Assembly (NCBI GenBank): GCA_910588295.1
Contig: CAJUQO010000021.1
Location: 1-50,921 of the forward strand
Direction of reading: 5' to 3'
Length of the DNA: 50,921 nt
Origin: an uncultured Lachnospiraceae bacterium
GTDB lineage: Bacteria; Bacillota; Clostridia; Lachnospirales; Lachnospiraceae
The position numbers were made by a program, and so were the translations under genes. Positions 42,178 to 50,196 of this stretch are shown here, piece by piece. How positions within the stretch are numbered: position 1 is the stretch's first letter; the number at the start of each line of letters is the position of its first letter. Under the pieces are notes generated by a model. The model had not been told where the DNA came from. It did not search any database and was given only the letters and a program-made list of their open reading frames with translations.

Positions 42178-42653
42178 TTGTTTTCTCCCTTCTTTGAAAT
42201 ACTTTTATCATTTTTTACAACCCAAACATATCATATTATCTGCTTTTTTGCAATATTATCATTATTTTTCTGCTATATTACCATATTTCCTTTACATTTT
42301 TGTGCATTATTTATATTTATCATGAAATTATCATTCCATATTATCATTTTTTTGATAATTTCAAAGGTGTCTTTTACTATGTTTATCATTCTTTATCCTT
42401 TTTATACGATGTAAAAAGACGGGATTTATGTACTTGCAGATCCATTCACCCCAGCAGGCACTCTGTCCTGCTGTATAAACCTGTACACCGGAGGTATACC
42501 TCCGGAAAATCGCACATTCATCCACATTCTTTTACAATATCATCATTTTTTCATTACTAATTTCAATATTCATTTGACTTTTTGATAATTTCATGGAATA
42601 ATAGCACTGTCATGGACATCCATCCATTTGCATCGAAAAGGGGAATCACAGAT
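42178..42653. promoter_or_regulatory. Divergent control region with clustered TTATCAT heptamers
   Basis: This 476-base AT-rich gap separates the sugar transporter operon from the deoR-type gene. TTATCAT occurs exactly at 42205, 42256, 42317, 42328, 42341 and 42383, all in one orientation, with variants at 42228, 42278 and 42537. The copy at 42341 also forms a TTATCA-N6-TGATAA palindrome (42341-42358). TTTTTGATAATTTCA occurs twice, near 42349 and 42579. DeoR-family repressors commonly bind several repeated short sites. No coding sequence is convincing here. Confidence 0.6.
42452..42505. repeat. Two palindromes inside the divergent control region
   Basis: CAGCAGG (42452-42458) pairs with CCTGCTG (42467-42473). 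The perfect 18-bp palindrome CCGGAGGTATACCTCCGG lies at 42488-42505. They are GC-rich islands in otherwise AT-rich DNA, closer to the DeoR-type gene than the heptamer cluster. The second palindrome could be a second regulator's operator or an RNA hairpin. Confidence 0.5.
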
Positions 42654-43487
42654 ATGCCTGGATCATCAAAAAAAGAAATCAGAAAACAAAGAATTTTGGA
42701 TCTGATCCGTCAGACCGACACGCTCCCTACTACTGCTATCGCCGAACAGCTGGGTATCTCCTATCCGACCCTGTGCCGTGACCTGAATGAGCTGGAAATG
42801 GAAAACAAAATTTCCCGTTTCCATGGCGGGATCAAATACAATACATACAACATCAACGAGGTAACGCCCCATCCGTTTGCGTGCTCCGATTACTACCTGT
42901 ATAATGTCAGAATGGGATTATACCACGAAGAGAAAAGGGCTATTGGCGCTGCCGCAGCAAAACTGTTATCACCAAACGATATCATCTTTGTCTCTCACGG
43001 AACAACGGCTGTCGAACTGGCCAAAGCCATTGACCCCAACCTTGCGCTGACCGTTATCACTGATGGCCTGGATATCATAAATGCTTTCCAGGGACATCCT
43101 AATGTGCATCTCTACGCAACGGGCGGGGAAATGAATTATAACTCCATGCAGATAGAGCATAACCCTTATATGTCAAGCGATATCTCTCATATCAATATCA
43201 ATAAAATATTTATTGGCATCGGCGGGATATCGAAAAACGGGCTTGCTTTCTACGACTTTAACAGCTTTGCATTCATCAAACAGATCTTAAATACCACAAG
43301 CAGCCTGATCGTCCTGGCGGACTCAACCAAATTTGATTCTATCGCGCTGGCTAACTTCATAGATCTGGACAGTATTACCACGCTGGTGACCGACGAACAC
43401 ATAGCCGAAGATCATCTGGCTGATCTGAGATCCTGGGGTGTAGAATATATGCTGGCTCCGACAAAAAAAAGTGCAGACGGCATATAG
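42654..43487 (+). CDS. DeoR-family sugar-responsive transcriptional regulator
   Basis: This 277-residue protein has an N-terminal helix-turn-helix (KKEIRKQRILDLIRQTDTLP, then TTAIAEQLGISYPTLCRDLN) and a C-terminal DeoRC sugar-phosphate sensing domain. The latter has DIIFVSHGTTAVELAKAI, LTVITDGLDIINAF, IFIGIGGISKNG and LIVLADSTKFD. Such repressors usually sense a phosphorylated product of the pathway they control, here plausibly the product of the FGGY kinase. The ATG at 42654 follows AGGGGAA; an upstream ATG at 42612 has no site. Confidence 0.9.
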   Translation: MPGSSKKEIRKQRILDLIRQTDTLPTTAIAEQLGISYPTLCRDLNELEMENKISRFHGGIKYNTYNINEVTPHPFACSDYYLYNVRMGLYHEEKRAIGAAAAKLLSPNDIIFVSHGTTAVELAKAIDPNLALTVITDGLDIINAFQGHPNVHLYATGGEMNYNSMQIEHNPYMSSDISHININKIFIGIGGISKNGLAFYDFNSFAFIKQILNTTSSLIVLADSTKFDSIALANFIDLDSITTLVTDEHIAEDHLADLRSWGVEYMLAPTKKSADGI

Positions 43488-43587
43488 GATAATCTCCATA
43501 AAACCATTACGGTTTCCATGAGATCGATCCTGTCATAACAGACGCTCCTATTTGTTTTGGCGTTGAATCCGGAAATCAGCAGAGAGG

Positions 43588-43682
43588 TTTATACCCGCGA
43601 ACGAAAAAAAATCCAGTTATATGGACGCTCGTGGACCTATACGGACAGCAATCCCGGCAGATCATAACATTTGCGGGTATCC
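43588..43682. repeat. Full copy (C) of the ~95-bp interspersed repeat, inverted
   Basis: TATACCCGCGAAC at the left end and GCGGGTAT at the right end form the inverted termini. The interior aligns with the reverse complement of copy B, including GCTCGTGGACCTATACGG and CATAACATTTGCGGGTAT. It lies between convergent genes beside the carB terminator, 39 kb from copy B. The rest of 43488-43587 shows nothing recognised. Confidence 0.6.
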
Positions 43683-43690
43683 ATACTGTA

Positions 43691-43725
43691 AAAAGGCGCC
43701 CTGCCACGAAAGCAGAGCGCCTTTT
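43691..43725 (-). terminator. Bidirectional terminator after carB and the deoR-type gene
   Basis: AAAAGGCGC and CTGC on one arm pair with GCAG and GCGCCTTTT on the other, with one mismatch and a loop of seven bases. Flanking A and T runs allow termination in both directions. It lies about 50 bases past the carB stop. Confidence 0.85.
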
Positions 43726-43773
43726 GTATGCTCTAAAGCCACCTCCTCCAGGCCACCCTAAGGCATCGGCAGC

Positions 43774-46700
43774 CTATCTGTCATGGATCTGCCCATGGAG
43801 CTCCTGCAGAGAGCTCACCGTCCCGCTGGCATGGGAACGGACATAGAAGATACCGCTGGCCGTAGCCCTGGCTGCCGCAATGGTAGTCATATAGGGAACC
43901 CGGGCTTTGATGGCGGCCTTGCGCAGATAACTGTCGTCATTGACGCTGTCCTTGCCCACCGGCGAATTCACGATCAGGTCGATCTCGCCGTTGGTGATCA
44001 TGTCCAGGATATTCGGCCTGCCCTCGTACAATTTCTTCACCAGACGCGCCGGGATCCCGGCCTCGTTGATCAGCTCGCAGGTGGCCCCTGTAGCCACGAT
44101 GGAGAATCCGCACTCGTGAAGGCTCTTCGCCACCTCCACCACCTCGGCCTTATCCTTGCGGTTTACGGATATGAGCACCGTTCCCCCCAGAGGCAGTTTC
44201 ATCCCCGCCGCCTCCTGAGCCTTGTAAAACGCATCACCATAAAAATCCGACAGCCCCAGCACCTCTCCAGTGGAGCGCATCTCCGGTCCTAGGATCGGAT
44301 CCACCTCCTGAAACATATTGAAGGGGAATACCGCTTCCTTCACACCATAATAGGGGATGTGCTGCTCTTTCAGGCCGGGCACCGGCGACGGACGGCCCGT
44401 CAGCTCGGCGGTAATGATCTCCGTAGCCAGGGGCACCATGCGTATATTGCAGACCTTGGATACCAGAGGCACCGTGCGGGACGCCCTGGGATTCGCCTCC
44501 AGCACGTAAACGCAGCCGTTCTCAATGGCATACTGCATATTCATCAGGCCCTCCACATGCATCTCCTCGGCGATCCGGCGGGTGTATTCTTTGATAGTGG
44601 CCACATTTTCCTCCGAGATATGGACGGAAGGAATGATGCAGGCCGAATCACCGGAATGCACGCCCGCCAGCTCGATATGCTCCATGACCGCCGGCACAAA
44701 GGCATGGGCGCCGTCGCTGATGGCGTCGGCCTCACACTCCGTGGCATGGTTCAGGAACCGGTCGATCAGGATCGGGCGGTCCGGCGTCACGCCCACGGCG
44801 GCGTTCATATACTGGGTCATACTCTCCTCGTCATAGACCACCTCCATGCCGCGGCCGCCCAGCACATAGGAGGGGCGCACCATGACCGGATATCCGATCT
44901 TATCCGCGATGGCCGTAGCCTCCTCCACCGTGGCGGCCATGCCGGACTCGGGCATGGGTATCTCCAGCTTCTCCATCATGGCCCGGAAACGGTCTCTGTC
45001 CTCGGCCAGATCGATGACTGCCGGGGACGTTCCCAGGATGCGGACGCCGTTCTTCTCCAGATCCGCCGCCAGGTTCAGGGGCGTCTGGCCGCCGAACTGG
45101 GCGATCACACCCACCGGTTTTTCTTTCTTATAGATACTCAGCACATCCTCCAGGGTCAGGGGCTCAAAATACAGCTTATCAGAGGTATCGTAATCCGTGG
45201 AAACCGTTTCGGGATTACAGTTGACGATGATCGTCTCAAAGCCCAGCTTCTTAAGCGCCATGGCGGCATGCACACAGCAGTAGTCAAATTCGATACCCTG
45301 GCCGATGCGGTTCGGGCCGCCGCCCAGGATCATGATCTTCGGCTTATCCTCAGACACCGGGTTCCTGTCCGGCGCATTATAGGTGGAATAATAGTAGGCG
45401 CTGTCCTTCGTACCGCTGACATGGACGCCCTCCCAGGCTTCCTCCACGCCCAGGCCGATACGCCGGTTCCGGATCTCCTCCTCCGGCACCTCTAAAAGCT
45501 GGCTGATATATTTATCGGAAAATCCGTCTTTTTTCGCCGCGGTAAGAAGCTCGTCGGGCAGGGAAGCGCCCCGGCAGGCCAGGATCTGCTCCTCTTCCTC
45601 CACCAGCTCCTTCATCTGCTCGATGAAGTACCGTTTTACCCTTGTGATATCGAAGATTTCCTCCACTGTCGCCCCTTTGCGCAGCGCCTCATACATCACA
45701 AAATGACGCTCGCTGGACGGCGTGATCAGCCTGCGCAGCAGTTCTTCCTTCGTCAAAGAATCAAAATCCTTCGCGTGGCCCAGGCCATAACGTCCGGTCT
45801 CCAGGCTTCGGATGGCTTTCTGGAAAGCTTCTTTATACGTCTTACCGATGCTCATGACTTCGCCCACGGCCCGCATCTGGGTACCCAATTTGTCCTCCAC
45901 ACCCTTGAATTTCTCAAAGGCCCAGCGGGCAAATTTGATCACCACATAATCGCCGTCGGGCACATAGCGATCCAGTGTGCCGTACTTGCCGCAGGGGATA
46001 TCCTTCAGGGTCAGCCCTGTGGCCAGCATGGCGGACACCAGGGCGATGGGGAATCCTGTCGCTTTGGAAGCCAGGGCCGATGACCGGGAAGTACGGGGGT
46101 TGATCTCAATGACCACCACCCGGTCGGACACCGGGTCATGGGCAAACTGCACATTCGTGCCGCCGATCACCTGCACAGACTCCACGATCTTGTATGCCTG
46201 CTCCTGCAGCCGCTTCTGGCACTCCTCGGAGATCGTCAGCATCGGCGCCGCGCAGAAGGAATCGCCGGTGTGCACGCCCAGGGGATCAATATTTTCAATG
46301 AAACAGACCGTAATCATATTATTGTCCGCGTCCCGGACCACCTCCAGCTCCAGTTCCTCCCAGCCCAGGATGGATTCCTCCACCAGCACCTGGCCCACCA
46401 GGCTGGCCTGGAGCCCTCTGGCGCAGACCGTCTTCAGCTCGTCTCTATTATACACAAGGCCGCCGCCGGCGCCGCCCATGGTGTAGGCCGGGCGCAGCAC
46501 CACCGGATAGCCCAGCCTGTCAGCGATGGACAGAGCTTCCTCCACACTGTAGGCCACTTCACTGCGGGCCATCTCAATCCCCAGCTTATTCATGGCATTC
46601 TTAAACTCGATCCTATCCTCGCCCCGCTCAATGGCATCCACCTGGACGCCGATCACCTTCACGCCGTACTTGTCCAGCACCCCTGCCTTATTAAGCTCCG

Positions 46701-46998
46701 CACAGAGATTCAGGCCCGACTGGCCCCCCAGATTGGGCAGCAGCGCGTCCGGCCGCTCTTTTTTTATGATCTGCTCCAGCCGCTCCACATTCAGCGGCTC
46801 GATATAGGTGACATCCGCCATTTCCGGATCTGTCATGATTGTGGCCGGATTGGAATTGACCAGCACGATCTCATAGCCCAGGCTGCGGAGGGCCTTGCAC
46901 GCCTGGGTGCCGGAATAGTCAAACTCACAGGCCTGCCCGATGACAATGGGGCCGGAACCGATGATCAGTACTTTGTGTATGTCTGTTCGTTTTGCCAT
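43774..46998 (-). CDS. carB: Carbamoyl-phosphate synthase large subunit
   Basis: This 1074-residue protein has full family length. It contains two homologous ATP-grasp halves: KVLIIGSGPIVIGQACEFDY starts the first and KIMILGGGPNRIGQGIEFDY the second. Two metal-binding segments, VIEINPRTSRSSALASKATG and VLEANPRASRTVPLVSKV, complete the active sites. A C-terminal MGS-like allosteric domain (about 935-1060) follows, with ATGATCELINEAG. It makes carbamoyl phosphate for pyrimidine and arginine synthesis with the glutaminase subunit CarA. The ATG at 46998 has AAAGGAG upstream. No carA or pyr/arg gene is adjacent. Confidence 0.97.
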   Translation of the reverse strand: MAKRTDIHKVLIIGSGPIVIGQACEFDYSGTQACKALRSLGYEIVLVNSNPATIMTDPEMADVTYIEPLNVERLEQIIKKERPDALLPNLGGQSGLNLCAELNKAGVLDKYGVKVIGVQVDAIERGEDRIEFKNAMNKLGIEMARSEVAYSVEEALSIADRLGYPVVLRPAYTMGGAGGGLVYNRDELKTVCARGLQASLVGQVLVEESILGWEELELEVVRDADNNMITVCFIENIDPLGVHTGDSFCAAPMLTISEECQKRLQEQAYKIVESVQVIGGTNVQFAHDPVSDRVVVIEINPRTSRSSALASKATGFPIALVSAMLATGLTLKDIPCGKYGTLDRYVPDGDYVVIKFARWAFEKFKGVEDKLGTQMRAVGEVMSIGKTYKEAFQKAIRSLETGRYGLGHAKDFDSLTKEELLRRLITPSSERHFVMYEALRKGATVEEIFDITRVKRYFIEQMKELVEEEEQILACRGASLPDELLTAAKKDGFSDKYISQLLEVPEEEIRNRRIGLGVEEAWEGVHVSGTKDSAYYYSTYNAPDRNPVSEDKPKIMILGGGPNRIGQGIEFDYCCVHAAMALKKLGFETIIVNCNPETVSTDYDTSDKLYFEPLTLEDVLSIYKKEKPVGVIAQFGGQTPLNLAADLEKNGVRILGTSPAVIDLAEDRDRFRAMMEKLEIPMPESGMAATVEEATAIADKIGYPVMVRPSYVLGGRGMEVVYDEESMTQYMNAAVGVTPDRPILIDRFLNHATECEADAISDGAHAFVPAVMEHIELAGVHSGDSACIIPSVHISEENVATIKEYTRRIAEEMHVEGLMNMQYAIENGCVYVLEANPRASRTVPLVSKVCNIRMVPLATEIITAELTGRPSPVPGLKEQHIPYYGVKEAVFPFNMFQEVDPILGPEMRSTGEVLGLSDFYGDAFYKAQEAAGMKLPLGGTVLISVNRKDKAEVVEVAKSLHECGFSIVATGATCELINEAGIPARLVKKLYEGRPNILDMITNGEIDLIVNSPVGKDSVNDDSYLRKAAIKARVPYMTTIAAARATASGIFYVRSHASGTVSSLQELHGQIHDR

Positions 46999-47015
46999 AT
47001 TCTTCTCCTTTTCCG

Positions 47016-47084
47016 AAAAACAGACGCACAGCCCATCTGTGCGCCTGCTTTTTTTATTATAATCAACATAGGAAAAAACAGCAA
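47016..47084 (-). promoter_or_regulatory. carB promoter with a terminator-like leader hairpin
   Basis: On the minus strand TTGCTG (47079-47084) and TATAAT (47056-47061) are 17 bases apart. The predicted transcript starts in an A-run and almost at once forms an 11-bp stem (47021-47031 with 47037-47047, one G-U pair) followed by TTTTT (47016-47020). This lies just before the carB ribosome site and looks like a transcription attenuator. No PyrR-type box or leader peptide is evident. Confidence 0.65.
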
Positions 47085-47170
47085 TAGAAAAACATATGAA
47101 ATCACGGAAATCCCTTCTGCCCCGTAAATAAGCACCCATTTTTCCAGACCGACAAAATCCTGTTTTTTAT

Positions 47171-47225
47171 GGGGAAATATCCTGTATTTTGCCGGGTACG
47201 AAAAACAGGCTATTCCCCGTATAAT
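47171..47225 (+). promoter_or_regulatory. Long inverted repeat and -10 box before the GcvT-like gene
   Basis: GGGGAAATA...CTGT...TTTT on the left arm pairs with AAAA...ACAG...TATTCCCC on the right (47171-47218, one bulge and one mismatch, ten-base loop). TATAAT follows directly at 47220-47225. No good -35 box is seen, so the repeat may be a protein site at the promoter. The 302-base gap 46999-47300 otherwise holds the carB leader. Confidence 0.5.
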
Positions 47226-47300
47226 AGCTGTAATGAATTCCCGGGAAGAATTGATCAAACTGTTACAAATCATCTTAATTCAAACAGGGAGGAAGGATAC

Positions 47301-48323
47301 ATGTATAAAAATATTTTTAAATACGACGAGATGAAACGATCCGAACATATGGCGGTTCGGACGACAGTGGGCTGGTATTTCTGGACCCATCAGATTCTGG
47401 AAATTAAAGGGCCCGATGTAACGGCTTTCCTTGACTACATGTTTCCCAATGACATCGGTTCCCTGGCGGTGGGCAGGGACAGATATACGACCATGCTGAA
47501 TGAAGAGGGCGAGATCATCGATGACGTGGTCATTATGAGAATGGACGAGAACCGGTACTGGGTATCCACCCTGTTTGCCACCAAGACCGACGACTGGTGG
47601 TACTTCCATCAAGGTGATTACGATGTGGAGTGGAGTGAAATTACCGACGACTGGGAAATGTACGCCGTCCAGGGACCGAAATCCAGAGAACTGGTGGAAG
47701 GGCTGATAAAAGAATCTCTCGCCAATCTGAAGTTTTTTACCCACAGGGATGCCAAAATAGGCGAAATATCCTGTATGGTCAACCGGGGCGGATTCAGCGG
47801 CGAAACATGGGGTTACGAGATCTATGTACATCCCGAAGACTGTGACGCCTTGGAGGCGCTGTTAAGGCCGGCAGCAGAAGAACTCGGCGGAAAGCAGGTC
47901 ACGGAATTCCAGGTTATGGCGTGGACTCTTCCCACAGAGGCAAATTTCTACTACATGAGGGATCTGGCCCACACCAACCCCTTTGAAGCGGGACTGGAGA
48001 AAAATATTAAATGGGATAAAGATTTCATCGGGAAAGAACCCCTTCTGAAAGTAAAGGAGGAAGGGCCCCGGCGTGAATTCGTGGGCTTTGAGGTTCCCGA
48101 AGCGGATATCTATATCCGCGCCAAGCAATACGGTGGCCCCGGAGAGCCGGTCTACATTGACGGCGAGGCGGAGGAAGTCGGCCGGGTATCCAAACTGGTT
48201 TATTCCTACGTAAAAGAGGTGAATAACGGCTATATACTGGCTGAAAAAGGCAAACTGCATATCGGAGACCGGATTAAAATCCACGGTTACGACGCAGTGA
48301 TCACAGAGAAAAAATGGATGTAA
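47301..48323 (+). CDS. GcvT-fold tetrahydrofolate aminomethyltransferase/demethylase-like protein
   Basis: This 340-residue protein has the GcvT fold. DIGSLAVGRDRYTTMLNEEG with IIDDVVIMRM and the later GGFSGETWGYEIYVHPEDCD match the folate-binding core, and a C-terminal barrel domain (about 255-340) follows. GcvT relatives include the glycine cleavage T protein and folate-dependent demethylases such as DmdA, LigM and sarcosine oxidase domains. No gcvH or gcvP gene is adjacent, so a stand-alone demethylase role is plausible. GGGAGGAAGG precedes the ATG at 47301. Confidence 0.82.
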   Translation: MYKNIFKYDEMKRSEHMAVRTTVGWYFWTHQILEIKGPDVTAFLDYMFPNDIGSLAVGRDRYTTMLNEEGEIIDDVVIMRMDENRYWVSTLFATKTDDWWYFHQGDYDVEWSEITDDWEMYAVQGPKSRELVEGLIKESLANLKFFTHRDAKIGEISCMVNRGGFSGETWGYEIYVHPEDCDALEALLRPAAEELGGKQVTEFQVMAWTLPTEANFYYMRDLAHTNPFEAGLEKNIKWDKDFIGKEPLLKVKEEGPRREFVGFEVPEADIYIRAKQYGGPGEPVYIDGEAEEVGRVSKLVYSYVKEVNNGYILAEKGKLHIGDRIKIHGYDAVITEKKWM

Positions 48324-48345
48324 TATAGCAGATGTCTGCACAAAT

Positions 48346-48383
48346 AATCCCCTGAAAACAGGCCAGCCGGTTTTCAGGGGATT
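48346..48383 (+). terminator. Shared terminator of convergent gcvT-like and aldolase genes
   Basis: AATCCCCTGAAAAC (48346-48359) pairs perfectly over 14 bp with GTTTTCAGGGGATT (48370-48383), with a ten-base loop. U-rich tails on both sides are short, but the stem is strong and lies between convergent genes. Confidence 0.75.
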
Positions 48384-48391
48384 TCCCTGTC

Positions 48392-49417
48392 TTACAGCAG
48401 CGCGGTCAGTTCCCGCACCGCCTCCTCCTCCGTGGCCCAACTGGTGGCAAACCGCACCACCGTATGGCTGTCATCATAGTTTTCCCAAAAGCTGAATCTG
48501 ACCTTTTCTTTCAGCCGTTCCATCTGCCCGTTCTCCAGGACAATGAAAAGCTGATTGGTGGGCGACTGGATAAAAAAGGTATATCCCTTCTCCTCAAAGG
48601 CTTTCCGCAAAAGCTCTGCCATGCGCATGGCATGGCGGCCCAGTTCCAGGTACAGCCCGTCCGTGAACAGCGTGTCAAACTGAATCCCCGGCAGCCGCCC
48701 CTTGGCCAGCAGTGCGCCGTGCTTTTTCAGCAGATTCACAAAATGGGGGGGCGTATTTTTCTTCGTGAACACCACCGCCTCCCCGCACAAGGCGCCTACT
48801 TTTGTTCCGCCGATATAAAATGCGTCGCAGTACCTGGCCACATCCGGCAGTGTCACGTCCGTATCCGGGCAGGCCAGCCCGTAGCCCAGACGCGCGCCGT
48901 CCAGATACAGAGGCATGGCATACTCCCCGCAGATCCCAGACAGTCTCTGCAGTTCCTGTTTCGTGTAGAGCGTTCCGTACTCAGTGGGATGGGATATGTA
49001 CACCATGCCCGGGAACACCATGTGCTCGTGGTTTTCATCCTGATAAAAGGCTTTCAGATATTTCTCCAGGGCCTCCGGCATCAGTTTTCCGTCCCGATGG
49101 GGGATCTCCAGTATCTTATGCCCCGTGTGCTCGACGGCCCCGGCCTCATGGGTATGGATGTGGCCCGTCGACGCCGCCACTACCCCTTCATATTTATCCA
49201 GCAGGGCGTCGATGACCACCTGATTCGTCTGGGTACCCCCCGCCAGGAAATACACATCGGCCTGACCGCAGGCACAGGCCGCCCGGATCTTCTGTTTCGC
49301 GGATTCACTGTACAGATCGGCTCCATAACCGTCCAAGCTCTCCCTGTTGGTTTCCACGAGACGCTGCAGCAGCTTTTCGTGGGCGCCCTCGGAGTAATCG
49401 TTAACAAAACTCAGCAT
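48392..49417 (-). CDS. Low-specificity threonine aldolase family protein
   Basis: This 341-residue PLP enzyme has YFLAGGTQTNQVVIDALL near the cofactor phosphate site, GHIHTHEAGAVEHTGHKI, D173 in LYLDGARLGYG and the Schiff-base lysine K206 in FYIGGTKVGALCG. These match the beta-eliminating lyase/threonine aldolase group, which splits threonine or allo-threonine into glycine and acetaldehyde. GGAGGAAAACAA precedes the ATG at 49417. It follows the tfoX-domain gene by 39 bases in one operon and is convergent with the GcvT-like gene. Confidence 0.9.
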   Translation of the reverse strand: MLSFVNDYSEGAHEKLLQRLVETNRESLDGYGADLYSESAKQKIRAACACGQADVYFLAGGTQTNQVVIDALLDKYEGVVAASTGHIHTHEAGAVEHTGHKILEIPHRDGKLMPEALEKYLKAFYQDENHEHMVFPGMVYISHPTEYGTLYTKQELQRLSGICGEYAMPLYLDGARLGYGLACPDTDVTLPDVARYCDAFYIGGTKVGALCGEAVVFTKKNTPPHFVNLLKKHGALLAKGRLPGIQFDTLFTDGLYLELGRHAMRMAELLRKAFEEKGYTFFIQSPTNQLFIVLENGQMERLKEKVRFSFWENYDDSHTVVRFATSWATEEEAVRELTALL

Positions 49418-49456
49418 TTGTTTTCCTCCGTTTTCTGCAAAATTGTGGTTCAAAAT

Positions 49457-49714
49457 CTATTTCTTTAAAAAATCACTGAATTCCTTCAATTCTTTTTTCT
49501 TTTCTTCCGGAAGGCTGTTGAATTCCCTGTTTTCAATGGCGCCCTCCAGGGCGTACAGATGTACCAGACAGACAGAGGGATATGCCCCTTTCAGCCTCAA
49601 AAACGCCTCTTTTGCACCAAACGCGGCCAGCTTTTCAACAGAATCAATGCCAACGCTGACCAGCTTCTTTTCCATCTCTTTACCGATATTCATCATGGAT
49701 GTCAATTCGGCCAT
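49457..49714 (-). CDS. TfoX C-terminal domain protein
   Basis: This 85-residue protein matches the TfoX/Sxy C-terminal helical domain: LTSMMNIGKEMEKKLVSVGI, then SVEKLAAFGAKEAFLRL and VCLVHLYALEGAIEN. The domain resembles a helix-hairpin-helix nucleic-acid module. Stand-alone copies are common and their role is unclear; a link to competence cannot be assumed without the N-terminal domain. GGGAGGAAACT precedes the ATG. It is first in the operon with the aldolase. Confidence 0.85.
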   Translation of the reverse strand: MAELTSMMNIGKEMEKKLVSVGIDSVEKLAAFGAKEAFLRLKGAYPSVCLVHLYALEGAIENREFNSLPEEKKKELKEFSDFLKK

Positions 49715-49751
49715 AGTTTCCTCCCCGCATACTCGCCCAACATAAAAAAGA

Positions 49752-49798
49752 CAGTCTGCTCTGTCACAAAGTATAACAGAAACAGACTATGCCTTCAA
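49752..49798 (-). promoter_or_regulatory. Promoter and short leader hairpin of the tfoX/aldolase operon
   Basis: On the minus strand TTGAAG (49793-49798) and TATACT (49770-49775) are 17 bases apart. The leader then contains GACAG-AGCAGA-CTGTC followed by TTTTTT, a weak terminator-like hairpin close to the predicted start. The remaining gap to 49897 shows no gene. Confidence 0.55.
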
Positions 49799-49897
49799 TC
49801 CGGAATTTCCCCTGCTGATACTGTTATCGCGCCACGCCGGCGATGGAATCAGCGCCTTACCTGCTCCCCGTCCCGGCGGTTCAGGCAGGCTGCCGTG

Positions 49898-50173
49898 TCA
49901 CTTTTCATCCATGTTCCGTATAAAGCTGACATACGTCACGGCATAATACACCAGATAAATGCCGAAAAACAGCAGGACGCTCTTTATAAAAAAGGAGAAC
50001 GGCGAGACAGGCGCCCCCGTCGCCTCCACAAACCTGCCGCTCATAAACAGGATCCACCCGCAGTAGCTCGCGGAAAACGCGTCGTGGGTCACCATCAGGA
50101 TCGTGGCTCCCATACTTCGGTTCAGATCGGCGAAAGTCTCCAGAAGAGTCTGGGAAGAGCGGGAATCCAGGGC
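49898..50173 (-). pseudogene. Fused remnants of a BceAB-type ABC transporter
   Basis: The reading frame begins with the D-loop end of an ABC ATPase (ALDSRSSQTLLETFADLNRS, then ATILMVTHDAFSASYCGWILF), as in BceA. It then passes directly into a hydrophobic segment, FFIKSVLLFFGIYLVYYAVTY, probably from a BceB-type permease. Walker A and signature regions are missing. This is the product of deletions and not a working gene. Confidence 0.7.
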
Positions 50174-50196
50174 CATGGGAACCGCTGCCATAATAT

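Noticed and set aside
42205..42389. CRISPR-like array from repeated TTATCAT units
   Set aside because: Units are only seven bases, spacing is irregular and no cas genes are present; an operator array explains it better.
44359..45495. 378-codon plus-strand frame
   Set aside because: It is entirely antisense to carB, whose ATP-grasp motifs are intact.
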